From Rhodococcus sp. 1168 (GTDB taxonomy: Bacteria; Actinomycetota; Actinomycetes; Mycobacteriales; Mycobacteriaceae): a stretch of 64,000 nucleotides of DNA. Of the stretch, positions 17,978 to 27,500 are shown one piece after another. The stretch lies in contig NZ_MKKY01000055.1 of the NCBI RefSeq assembly GCF_002091955.1, positions 1 to 64,000 on the forward strand, written 5' to 3'. The position numbers were made by a program, and so were the translations under genes. Positions within the stretch are counted from its first letter, which is position 1; each line of letters begins with the position of its first letter. The notes under the pieces were generated by a model. That model had not been told where the DNA came from. It saw nothing but the letters and a program-made list of their open reading frames with translations, and made no database searches.

Positions 17978-20893
17978 GTACAGATCTGGTCGAAGCCACT
18001 GCGCGCGAGTTCACACCGTTCAAACCCGATGATGTCGCTCGGCAAGTCAGCGGCCGTCTCGGGCGCGAGGTCACGATCGAGGATATCGTGGCGGTCTTGG
18101 TCGACGAAAGCGCTGTTGCCGCGCGGTCTGCGGCAGCTACCAGCTTTAGAGGGTGGGATGCCGAGATCGTCGAGTCGTGGGCCGAAAAGACCGCCGCAGG
18201 CAGCGTCGAGCGACGAGAACTGATCTACTCGCGACTCGGTGTCCCATCTGAAGGTTACGAAGTGCTGGATACGCAGTTCCCACGTGAGGGCGTACCTGTG
18301 TTGATCGCTGATCCTGACGTATGGACTCCCTGGTACACCGTCGAGCGACGCACAGCACACGACTTTTATTGGCGTGCGTACAAGCGCGTTCTCGCCGCGC
18401 AATGGAATGACGACTCAGCGGTCGGGAAGCTGGATGTCGCGACGACCAATGTTGTTTCGCGACTGGCAGATCCGACGAGAGACGAGCCCTATCAGTCCAA
18501 GGGGCTGGTTGTCGGATACGTCCAAAGCGGCAAAACAGCCAATTTCAGTGGCGTGCTGGCAAAGTCCATGGATGCGGGGTACCGGCTGATCATCGTGTTG
18601 ACCGGAACTATAGAACTGCTACGTAGTCAAACTCAACGACGTCTCGACAAGGAGTTGATCGGTCGTCAGAACATCGGTGCGGACAGTGACTACGAGAACG
18701 ACGAGGACTGGATAGCGCATCAATTCTTAGAGCACGAGGTGGATCCGAACACTTCCAATACTGTTCCGGCAATTCGTCGTCTGACGGGTGCTGATTTCGA
18801 CTTCAAGGCTCTGGGGAAGGGTTTGGGCGCGCTTCACTACGAGTTCGTCGATCATTCTCTGCCTCTCAATCATCCAAAAAATTTGTATCCCACCAACATT
18901 CGTATTGCGATTGTAAAGAAGAACTCGACCGTGCTCAAGAAGCTCGTCGACGATCTCCGGAAGATTCCAACCGATCTTGCCCAGATTCCGGCCTTGATCA
19001 TCGACGACGAGGCCGATCAGGCGTCGGTCAACACGGTCAACCCAGCCAAATTCGTCACGGAGAAGGTGGAGCGCACCGCAATCAACGAGCGAATCTCGGA
19101 CTTGCTAGCACTGCTCAAACGCTCACAGTACGTCGGCTATACGGCAACGCCGTTCGCGAACGTCTTCGTCGACCCTGTAGACAGCGAGAACATTTTCCCC
19201 AAGGACTTCATCCTCAGCTTGGAGCGTCCGACGCCGTACATGGGGGGGGAGAGACTTTCACGATTTCGACGACGATCTCGACGAGTCTGCGAAGACCCCG
19301 CGCAACTCCAATCAGAAGGCGTACGTGCGGGACCTGCGCGCAGACTGGGACGACGATTCCAGGTTCGCCGAGCAGCAACAGGCTCTGGACTCTTTCGTCC
19401 TTGCCGGTGCGATGAAATTGTATCGAGAGTCCAAGAGCGACAGAAAATTTCGACACCACACTATGCTTGTCCACCAGTCGGTGAAACAGGCTGAGCATGC
19501 AGCGTTGGCAGATGAGTTCAAACGGTTGTGGAAGTCGTCAGGTTACTCGCAGCCGTCGGCACGTCCACGGCTCGAGAACTTATGGAATACCGATTTCGGC
19601 CCGGTCAGCGCGGTTAGGGCCGAAGGTGTGGAAGTCCCTGAATCTTTCGATGAGCTGTATCCGTTCGTCGGCGTAGCCCATCGCAAGATCTCCGAAGGCG
19701 TCTCGCCTGTCATCATAGTCAACGGTGCGGCGGAGAAGGACTATGCGCAGGATGCACTGGACTTCCAGGAGCGCCCGGTATGGAAGATCCTTGTCGGTGG
19801 TGCGAAACTCAGCCGGGGGTTCACCGTCGAAGGACTCACCACTACGTATTACACCCGTAGGACGCCACAGGCAGACACTCTGATGCAGATGGGCCGTTGG
19901 TTTGGCTTTCGTCCAGGCTACAAGGATCTGGTACGTCTGTTTATCGGGCGAAATGTTCCTGGCCCGGCAGGCAAGGACTTCGATATGTACAAGGCTTTCG
20001 AGTCCATTGTGCAGGATGAGGAGGAGTTCCGTAGCGAGCTGGAGCGATTCGCGTCCGTGAATACGCTAGGCGAGCCCATGGTGACGCCACGCGATGTCCC
20101 GCCGATGGTGTTTCAGTCTCAACCCTGGCTCAAACCGACTGCTGCGAACAAAATGTACAACGCCGAGCAGGCCTACCGGGGAGTCGGTGGGCAAGCGTTC
20201 AGCTTCACCATGCAGAGGCCGCGTGGCAAGGATGGAGTTCACAACGGAACGCATTTCGACGCTGTCAAGCCGCTGCTACGAAACCTCGGCGCGAAGGATT
20301 CGTTTCGTCTGACCAACAGTCTTGGCATCGAGCAGCAGTTCGAAGCTCGCCACGGCATCATATCGGCGAGCACAGTGCTCGCTGCAGTCGAGAAATTCGT
20401 TTGGGACGAGAATTGGGACTTTGAGCCACATCTCGCTGCGATGCGAACCGCAATAGAGAATGGACTGTTGGAAGATTTCGCAATTCTCCTGCCTCAGCCC
20501 AAGAATCGGCCCCAGCTCGAGATCGTGGGGTGGCACGAAAAGTTGCCGATCGTCAACCGTCGTCGGCGCGACCGCGAGTACCGCAGCGGTTTCAGTGGTA
20601 CCGCTGTACGCGAGCGCCAAGCGATCGAACACATCGCGGGAAGCCCGGGGAAGAATGGCGGCCCAATTGCCGAGTCCCTGTACCGGAAGACCCGAGGCGG
20701 TCTGATCTTGCTGTTTGCCAACGATCCCAAGGACGGATCGCGGCAATTCAATCGAGCGCAGACGGGACCTGTCAGTCCCGTAGACTTCGCAACTCTGTTT
20801 TCCTACGCGCTGCCGTACGCGGCGGAGCCCACGCCGAAGATCGGCTTCCGGGTGAAGAAGTCCGGGGCAGGCGCGATCGTCGATGCACGCTGA
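17974..20893 (+). pseudogene. Z1-domain superfamily II helicase-like protein, frameshifted at a G8 tract
   Basis: Two frames together encode a Z1 protein. The 5' part (17974-19250) has a P-loop (GYVQSGKTANF, about residue 182) and a Walker B motif (LIIDDEADQASV, about 343). The 3' part (to 20893) has the second RecA-like lobe (KILVGGAKLSRGFTVEGL; QMGRWFGFRPGYKDLVR). The frames meet at eight Gs (19242-19249). Removing one G restores a continuous frame of exactly 973 codons reading YMGGRDFHDFDDD through the junction. Nothing else is damaged. It is therefore a recent mutation, a phase-off state or a sequencing error rather than old decay. Z1 proteins work with the adjacent GHKL ATPase in anti-phage systems. 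Confidence 0.85.
19242..19249 (+). repeat. Eight-G homopolymer at the Z1 frameshift
   Basis: This is the longest G run noticed in the window. It sits inside the Z1 gene at the exact point where the frame changes. A seven-G allele would be in frame. Such tracts are prone to slippage, and a G tract in pglX is the known phase-variation switch of the Streptomyces Pgl system. Confidence 0.8.
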
Positions 20894-20926
20894 ACGGCCG
20901 AGTACCTATATGAGGTGGATACTGCA

Positions 20927-21781
20927 ATGGCAAAAGTAATTACCACTATCAGCTTGAAGGGTGGAGTCGGAAAGACGACTGTCACAGCGGCTCTCGCGGA
21001 GTTCATGGCGTCGGAGTTCGGCAAGCGAGTCCTCCTCGTGGACCTGGATTCGCAGATCAACCTGACGACGATGCTGATCGGTGAAGAACGGTGGATCGAC
21101 CTCAATGCGAGGAAGCTGACGATTGCAACGCTGTTTGCTGACGCTGTGAATGGGACCTCGGACTTCGATCTGCATTCGACGATTCAAAAGGGTGCGTCGA
21201 CTGTGAAGAAGATCAGCAATGTGGACTTGCTGCCGTCCTCTCTCGACCTGATCGGGTTGCAGGAAGAGTTGAGTGCGCTGCGGGTCCGCGACGGCTCTCC
21301 CGTAGCAGGCGTCGGGCTACTCGGCGCGGCCCTCGAACCAGTGAAAGACTTCTACGACTTCATACTCGTGGATTGCCCGCCCAACGTCGGTCCGGTGACG
21401 TTGAATGGACTGGCGATGGCGGACGGTTACATAATTCCGACCATCCCTGACTTCTTGTCGACCTATGGCATCCCGCAAATTCAGACATATATCGAGAAGT
21501 TCGCCGATCAGCTGGGACGCAGCATCATCGAACTTGGGCTGGTGATAACGAAGTACAAATCCAATTCATCGGTTCACACCACCGTTCTTCGAAATTTGCG
21601 ACGCAACCAAGATATTCAGCACGTACTTCCCCCGTACTTGCCAGAGGCCAACTCGATCGCGATGGCTGCGGACTTCAAGCCATTCGGCACGCTTCGGGTC
21701 AAGTACGGAAACCAGGGCCAGTACGACAAGTTCAAAGAACTTACCAGGACAATCCTCACGGAAGCGCAGGCAAAGCTATGA
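20927..21781 (+). CDS. ParA/Soj-family ATPase
   Basis: The 284-residue protein begins MAKVITTISLKGGVGKTT, the deviant Walker A motif of ParA/MinD ATPases, followed by LLVDLDSQ (switch) and LVDCPPNVG (Walker B region). I choose ATG 20927 because the motif then starts at the usual position and GAGGTGG lies 8 bases upstream. It follows the Z1 gene by 33 bases and overlaps the next gene (ATGA). No ParB or centromere-like repeat is seen, so plasmid partition is not supported. A role inside the defence operon, positioning or signalling through ATP-dependent dimerisation, is more likely but is inference. Confidence 0.85.
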   Translation: MAKVITTISLKGGVGKTTVTAALAEFMASEFGKRVLLVDLDSQINLTTMLIGEERWIDLNARKLTIATLFADAVNGTSDFDLHSTIQKGASTVKKISNVDLLPSSLDLIGLQEELSALRVRDGSPVAGVGLLGAALEPVKDFYDFILVDCPPNVGPVTLNGLAMADGYIIPTIPDFLSTYGIPQIQTYIEKFADQLGRSIIELGLVITKYKSNSSVHTTVLRNLRRNQDIQHVLPPYLPEANSIAMAADFKPFGTLRVKYGNQGQYDKFKELTRTILTEAQAKL

Positions 21782-22269
21782 CCAACTCGTCCGAGACCCT
21801 TCAGCGAGTCCGTAATGATGAACTGGGCGGTGCACTTCTGAAAGTTGCTGCGGTGGATCCTGTTGCCAGCCAGGTGCTTAGCAGCCTGTTCAGAGTTCTT
21901 GCAGACGAGGCGGCGCGAACACCCCGATTCGCGAAGGCCTTGTCGGCGGCGCTGGTAGTTACGTCGGAGACTCCCGATTCGGCTGCAGTACCTGCGCCGC
22001 CCAAACCGGCCCGAAGGTTGCCGTCGAAGGCGAAAGTTGCCCGTCAGCCCGGGGTCTTCGACCCGTTCGATGTGTTGCGCCACTCCGGCGAGCAAGCGTT
22101 GACGGAGAAGCTTTCGACACTCACGATCGATCAGCTGCGGGACATCATTGCAGAGCAAGAGATCGACACGCACAAGGAGAGCGGCCGCAAGCGCAAAGCG
22201 GAGGTGCTCGTGGCATGGACTTTCGACCGGGTGAAAGCCCTTGCCTCGAAGGGAAGTGCGTTCAGATAG
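21778..22269 (+). CDS. Small partner of the ParA-like ATPase
   Basis: The 163-residue protein is coupled to ParA by an ATGA overlap. It has a helical N-terminal half, a Pro/Ala/Lys-rich linker (residues ~65-90) and a C-terminal module (LTIDQLRDIIAEQEIDTHKE...KRKAEVLVAW). That module resembles SAP or Rho-N type helix-extended-helix DNA-binding motifs, in which a Leu-rich helix is followed by a Lys-rich one. It could be the DNA-binding adaptor that plays the role of ParB in this operon. No family assignment is certain. Confidence 0.6.
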   Translation: MTNSSETLQRVRNDELGGALLKVAAVDPVASQVLSSLFRVLADEAARTPRFAKALSAALVVTSETPDSAAVPAPPKPARRLPSKAKVARQPGVFDPFDVLRHSGEQALTEKLSTLTIDQLRDIIAEQEIDTHKESGRKRKAEVLVAWTFDRVKALASKGSAFR

Positions 22270-22544
22270 CGGACTGAATCTGAGCAACACTTCGGTGCGC
22301 GTCCGCTGGACCCGCGTAAGAGTCGCGCCTGGTTACAGGGTTGACGTTGGCAGGTCGACCCCGAGGTTCGCAGCCGGACGTGTCGAGAGCTGCGGGTACT
22401 TGCCGAAACCACCACTCTCGGCGAGGCGTGAATCGGCGATGGACGTTTTCGGCTTACGCATTCACAGTGACGAAATGTAATGGTTGAGTGGACACCTGCC
22501 GGGCTGCGTCGAACCGCGGCGCGCAGCTGCTCCCTGCTCGTTGC

Positions 22545-22997
22545 TCAACGCTGCAGCAGGCGCGCTTTCTGCGCATCGAACTCTGCGGGCGTAAGGATAC
22601 CTTCGTTGCGAAGTTCTGCGAGTTTCCTGAGTTCGTCGGCGATCATGGATGCCGGCATGGCGGCATCCATGACCGCAGCCGGAGTCAAAGCTGGCGAAAG
22701 AACCGGGGCCGCGACACTGTACCGCGAGCCGAACAGCGGGTGCTTGCGAAACCAGGCTTCGATCAGCTCCGATGTTCCATGGTTGACCTCTACTGACGCC
22801 AAAGTTGTACCGTTGCCAAGCACATGGAAGTCCCTTGTCAACATCTTGCCGCTTTTCGTCACGGAAAATCCACGCACATCGGCGATATGAACGCGGAAAG
22901 CCTGAGTGAACTCTGCGCTCTTGACGTAGGCAGCAGTGCCGTCCTCATGCTCGATAATTTTTCCGTTGCCGAATCCCAATGCATGCTTGGTGGGCAT
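22545..22997 (-). CDS. SHOCT-domain protein
   Basis: This 150-residue protein has an N-terminal beta-rich domain (FRVHIADVRGFSVTKSG...LTRDFHVLGNGTTLASVEV) resembling bacterial PH-like folds. It ends in a SHOCT motif (ADELRKLAELRNEGILTPAEFDAQKARLL), a short helical oligomerisation module. The ATG at 22997 has AGGAGAAAC just upstream. It stands alone on the minus strand, downstream of and convergent with the ParA operon. The cellular role of this domain pair is not known. Confidence 0.75.
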   Translation of the reverse strand: MPTKHALGFGNGKIIEHEDGTAAYVKSAEFTQAFRVHIADVRGFSVTKSGKMLTRDFHVLGNGTTLASVEVNHGTSELIEAWFRKHPLFGSRYSVAAPVLSPALTPAAVMDAAMPASMIADELRKLAELRNEGILTPAEFDAQKARLLQR

Positions 22998-23218
22998 TGT
23001 TTCTCCTATGATGGATGCTCGTACACTCAGTGCGTTCGGTCGATCATTGATCGGTCAGGGGATGTAGCTCGTTACTGCATCAGTGATTTCAGGTCGACTC
23101 AGCTCGCTGCGGACCCTGGAACGAAGATCGTTGCTGAGAAGGCGGTTTCTCCATCAGATTTCCACGGTGCGATCAGTGGCTGCAGGGTGGGCACCGTGCA
23201 GTTCCGCGCCCAATACGG

Positions 23219-24005
23219 CTAAGCGACGTCGACGTGCCACATATCTCGATGCGCACCAAACCAGCTGCGCTGCTTGACGGTGGATTCGATTTTCAACCGC
23301 TGTCCATCGAGTTCGTTGTAGAGGGGATAGGGGCGAAGCGAGTTGTGCACAGAGATCCGCGAATTATCCAGCACGGCGATCTTTCCCAGGTCGAACAATC
23401 GATGGAGATCGCGACGTAGCAGGATACCGCCCTCGTCGTGGTGATCTCCGACCTTCGCGTAGCTGTAGAGGTGGGCGGCTTCGAGTACCTCGTGTGGCAT
23501 GTCTCCGGAGAACGCGCAGTTCGACGCATACCGGTCCATCAGATGCGCACGAAAAGCGGGTTGTCCGAGCCGAACTCGGGTGATGCGCTCGGTGAAACCC
23601 CCCGCTCAACTGAACCGATACCGATCGGAGCACGCGCATACCCCGCTGTCCCAGGTCTGTGGTCAATGCAGCGTTGAACGCCGGCCAATCCAACTCGCGA
23701 ATGCTCAGCTGAGACTTAGGACTTCTACAAACCGATCGAAGCATCTCGCCACTGAGCTCACCTGCCAGATCGATCCACGCTTCACCGTGATGTGTTCGAT
23801 AGGTCTTTACGTCGATCATTTCTGTGGCAGGTTCTTCGAATTCGTTTTTGCACTGGCCACACTTATATCGTGGCTTCAATTTTATTCGTTCGTCGAGAGA
23901 GCGCCCGGGACCGCAGTATGGGCACTTCTTTAGTTCTTTCCTCGCGAAACCTGTTTCTACACGTTCGACGACGGACGCCCCTAGCAGTCGCTTCTGGTCC
24001 CACAC
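23219..24005 (-). pseudogene. HNH endonuclease with zinc ribbon, frameshifted at a C6 run
   Basis: Two frames join into one 261-residue HNH nuclease. The N-terminal part has a zinc-ribbon pair (CPYCGPG...CGQC). The C-terminal part has the HNH core (RVRLGQPAFRAHLMDRY; LEAAHLYSYAKVG; GILLRRDLHRLFD). The frames switch at six Cs (23598-23603 on plus; Gs in the gene). Deleting one base yields SGGFTERITRVRLGQ across the junction and an exact multiple of three. The damage is a single base, so it may be a sequencing error or a recent mutation. An upstream minus frame (24016-24225) could be an extra N-terminal piece, but this is unclear. Confidence 0.75.
23598..23603 (-). repeat. Six-C homopolymer at the HNH frameshift
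   Basis: The run GAAACCCCCCGC on the plus strand is where the HNH reading frame changes. A five-base run restores the frame. Confidence 0.65.
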
Positions 24006-24225
24006 GACAAGCGCGTCACCGACACCGTGTTCCGACTGTTGGGAACTTGACTGTCACTGACGTACTGCGACGAAGGGTCGTCGTCGTAGGCGTGACCGCC
24101 GCGACCGCCACTCTGATCGCTCTTCGCCAGTACCAACCAGGCTCGAGAAATTGCCCGGTGGCGGACGGCCAGACGATATCCACTAGCTGAAGCGGTTCGT
24201 ACGCAGCACGAAATTCATTGGCCAT

Positions 24226-24543
24226 TTGTATCGGTTGTAGCGTGGCCTGCGCAAGCCAGCGACGCTTCAGCTTCTACTCGTTGATGGCTGCCCCGCTACT
24301 GCAGCGGGGTATCTGCCACTTCGCGGTTGACCCGGTTCATTCATCTGAATGAATTTCGATCCCGGACCGGATTCGTTCGCAGAGTTCAAAATTGCCGATG
24401 TCTCGAAACGCCGCAGATAGGGCTATTTTCGAGCTCTTCTAGGGTGGTGGCTGGTCAATCCGACCACTGAGCATCGTCCAACTTTGTCACCCACCCCCTA
24501 TAGGTTGGGTCCTGTTCGAGTTTGGCCGAAATGTGAGGATCCG
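24226..24543. other. Intergenic region upstream of the SF1 helicase operon
   Basis: No gene is supported. It includes a perfect 7-bp stem-loop at 24291-24309 and must contain the promoter of the plus-strand helicase operon. I see no confident promoter boxes or operator repeats. Confidence 0.45.
24291..24309. other. Stem-loop CCCCGCT/AGCGGGG
   Basis: CCCCGCT (24291-24297) pairs with AGCGGGG (24303-24309) over a 5-base loop. No T-run follows, so terminator function is uncertain. Confidence 0.45.
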
Positions 24544-27500
24544 ATGTCGGTTACTGATGACCCCGAGCTCCGGGGGCGGGTTCGTCGTCTGCTCGAGTTT
24601 CTTCGCGAGACTGTGGGTGCTCAGTCGAAGCCGATTCGCCGGTACGGCGTCGATGCGCGTGTCGAGTGGTTGTTCGATGATGCCCGACCTCTCGACGTCA
24701 ATACCGACGTCGCGCCCGGTGACGTAGCGGTTCGTATCCCGCGCACCAGCATCGAGCAGCCTCCAGGTCTCCCGGAAGTGCTCGAACAGTGGGTCGACGA
24801 CACCACCACACCGCCAACGGTCAAAGCCGATGCACCAACCGAGGCCCATGAGTGGCTCCAAGACTGGACCACGTGGTCTCTGGATGACCGTGAACGTAGG
24901 CCGTTGGCCGAGCTGTTCCGTTCCATCGACCTCATGCTCCACGACCTTGGCACTCAGCCCGAGTCGCTCGAACTTGTCATCGCCTCTGGGTATCTCGACG
25001 CTACTGTCGGGGACCAGCGGATCTCGACGCATCTGATCACTCAGCAGGCCAGTATCAGTCGCGAGGATTCCACCGGCGACTTGCTTGTCACTGTTGCGCC
25101 CGCCAGCTCCCCGCGGCTGGAGGACGTCGAGGTTCTGCTCGACTTGGAGGGTTTCGACCGCGCCGGCTCGAAGGTGCTGCACCGCAGCTTGTCCGAACTG
25201 GTGTCCTCGTCACTGTCCGCGGATATCCCGCGGTTGCTCGGCCAGTGGGCCACGTCGGCCCTGGCGCAGCCGCTGACCGTCATCGCCGATCACGACAAGC
25301 CCGTCGATTCCACAGCAAACACTCTGCGGATGTCGCCGGCGCTGGTTCTACGCAAACGTGGCGCCTATGCCCTCGCGTCGTACTACGAAGCAATGCTCGC
25401 TGCGCTCGATGACGGTGCACCCGTTCCGGTGGGGCTCTCGCAGCTCGTCGAGACTTACGATGACAACACCCGTCGCGACTGGCTCGACTCTCACGTCAGC
25501 GACACCCCCAGCGCAGAGCCGCTCTTCCCACTGCCGGCCAACCGCGCCCAGGCCGGTATTTACAACCGCGTCATGAACGACACCGGCGTCGTCGTCGAAG
25601 GCCCTCCCGGCACCGGCAAGACCCACACGATCGCAAATCTGATGTCCGCGTTGATGGCTCAGGGTCAGCGTATCCTCGTCACCAGCGAGAAAGCTCAGGC
25701 GCTGCGCGTACTCAAGGACAAGCTTCCTGCCGAACTGCAAGATCTGTGCGTCTCCGTCACCGACATGGCACGCGGGGGATCAGCCGAACTCGACGAGAGC
25801 GTCTCGACTATCGCCGCTCGTAAGGCCGCGTTCGACGCGACCGAGTCCGCGCGCAAGATCCGTTCCCTCGCTGCCAAGCGGATGGGCACCAAAGAGCGCC
25901 GTTACAAGCTCACCAAGCAGATCGGCCTTGCGCGGTCCTCCGAAGCAGAGATCCACACCTTCTCACCGAAGTATTCGGGAACTCTTGCCTCGATCGTCAC
26001 CAAGCTCAACGCGCAGGAGAGCGAGCTCGGGTGGATACCAGGTCCGCTCCACACCGAGACCGCGCCATTCGACGACGCAGCCTTCGCTTCGCTGTTCACC
26101 GAGCAGTCCGACGGGCACAGCCTCCCGACGGCCGACGAGGTCCGCAGCTTGTGTGCCCGAGCCTCGGGGGACGTGTCCGACTCGATTTTCGATGCCATCG
26201 ATCCGATTCAGCTGCAGTACATCCTGCCGTCGGCGCAGGCCCTGATCGACCGCGCACGGGCCATCGACTCCTTCGGTCCGGCCTATGCGGCTCTGGCCGA
26301 CGGGATCCTGTCCGGTGCGCTCGGTACGTTGTGGTCGCGTGCTCAGACGGTCACGGCGATGCTGTCGGTCGCCGTGACCGCCGATACCGCAGTCGGCTCA
26401 CATCAGGTGACGACGCAGGTTGCCACGAGGCAGGCACTCAACGCGTTCGACGCCCTCGCCAAGCTGTACGAGAGCGGCCCGTTCGACACGATGCGCTGGC
26501 TCCGCACGCCCCACGAACACGGCGTCGTCGACAAGCTCGATGCACACGCGACCGTCGACGGCACCGACGCGACGCAGGCCACCGAACTACGTCTCGTCAC
26601 CAACCACATCCGCGCCCTCGTTGCCGTCGACGATGCCGCACACCTGTTGCGCGGTATCGGAATCGAACTGCCCGTTGACCCCTCCGGCAGTCGGGAGCAG
26701 CAGGTCAACACCCTCCACCTCGTGTGGAACCAGGTGCTGGCGACGGGCAGCATCGCGACTGCTCGCGACGAACTCGTCGGCGCCCTGGGTGCAGTCGTTC
26801 CATCCGTGCCGTCGGTGACGACGCTTGCCGAGGCCGTGGCACTGGCAGACGAGGTCTCCGCCCTCACCGACCGCTCCGACGCGTCCACCGCGCGTGACGA
26901 GCTCGAGCGAGTGGCCGAGCGGTTATCGTCCGACCCGACGCTGCCCGACGGGCTCGCGGACGCAGTCAGAACCGGCGATGTAGAGAGCTACGAGCGGCTC
27001 GCCTCGTACGTTCAGCCGGGCAGCACCGATACCACCGTGCTCGACGCCTTGGCCGAACATGCGCCCACCCTCGCCCGCAGCCTGTCCGAGGGCACCGATT
27101 GGGTAGCGCACGCCGGCACGTTCACTCGTGCTTGGGCGTGGCGCTGGACCATGCAGTCGATCGTGGCCATGCAGCAGCCCGACCAGAACGACAATCTCGA
27201 CGCGGAACTCGACGCCCTTGACGAGGAGATATCGTCCTTGACTGCGCAACTCGCGGCGGAGCAGGCATGGCAAGAATGCTTGCAGCGCATGACCAGTCGC
27301 GAGGTCACCGCGCTGCGCGCATACCAGGAGAACATGTCCAACGCCGGTCTCGGCACCAGCAGTCTCGCGCAGCGCTACCGTGTCGCGGCCCGTGCGGCGA
27401 TGCAGGATGCGCAGACGGTCGTGCCGGCGTGGGTCATGCCGATTGCGCAGGTGTTGTCGTCGATTCCGCCGCAGCAGAACGCTTTCGACGTCGTCATTGT

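Noticed and set aside
20927..22269. Plasmid partition locus
   Set aside because: No ParB family protein, iterons or replication gene are seen; the operon context is defence.
24016..24225. Possible N-terminal extension or separate gene upstream of the HNH relic
   Set aside because: The frame does not connect cleanly to the HNH frame and no homopolymer or motif fixes the junction; left unannotated.
24291..24309. Rho-independent terminator
   Set aside because: The stem is perfect but no T-run follows on either strand, so it is listed only as a stem-loop.
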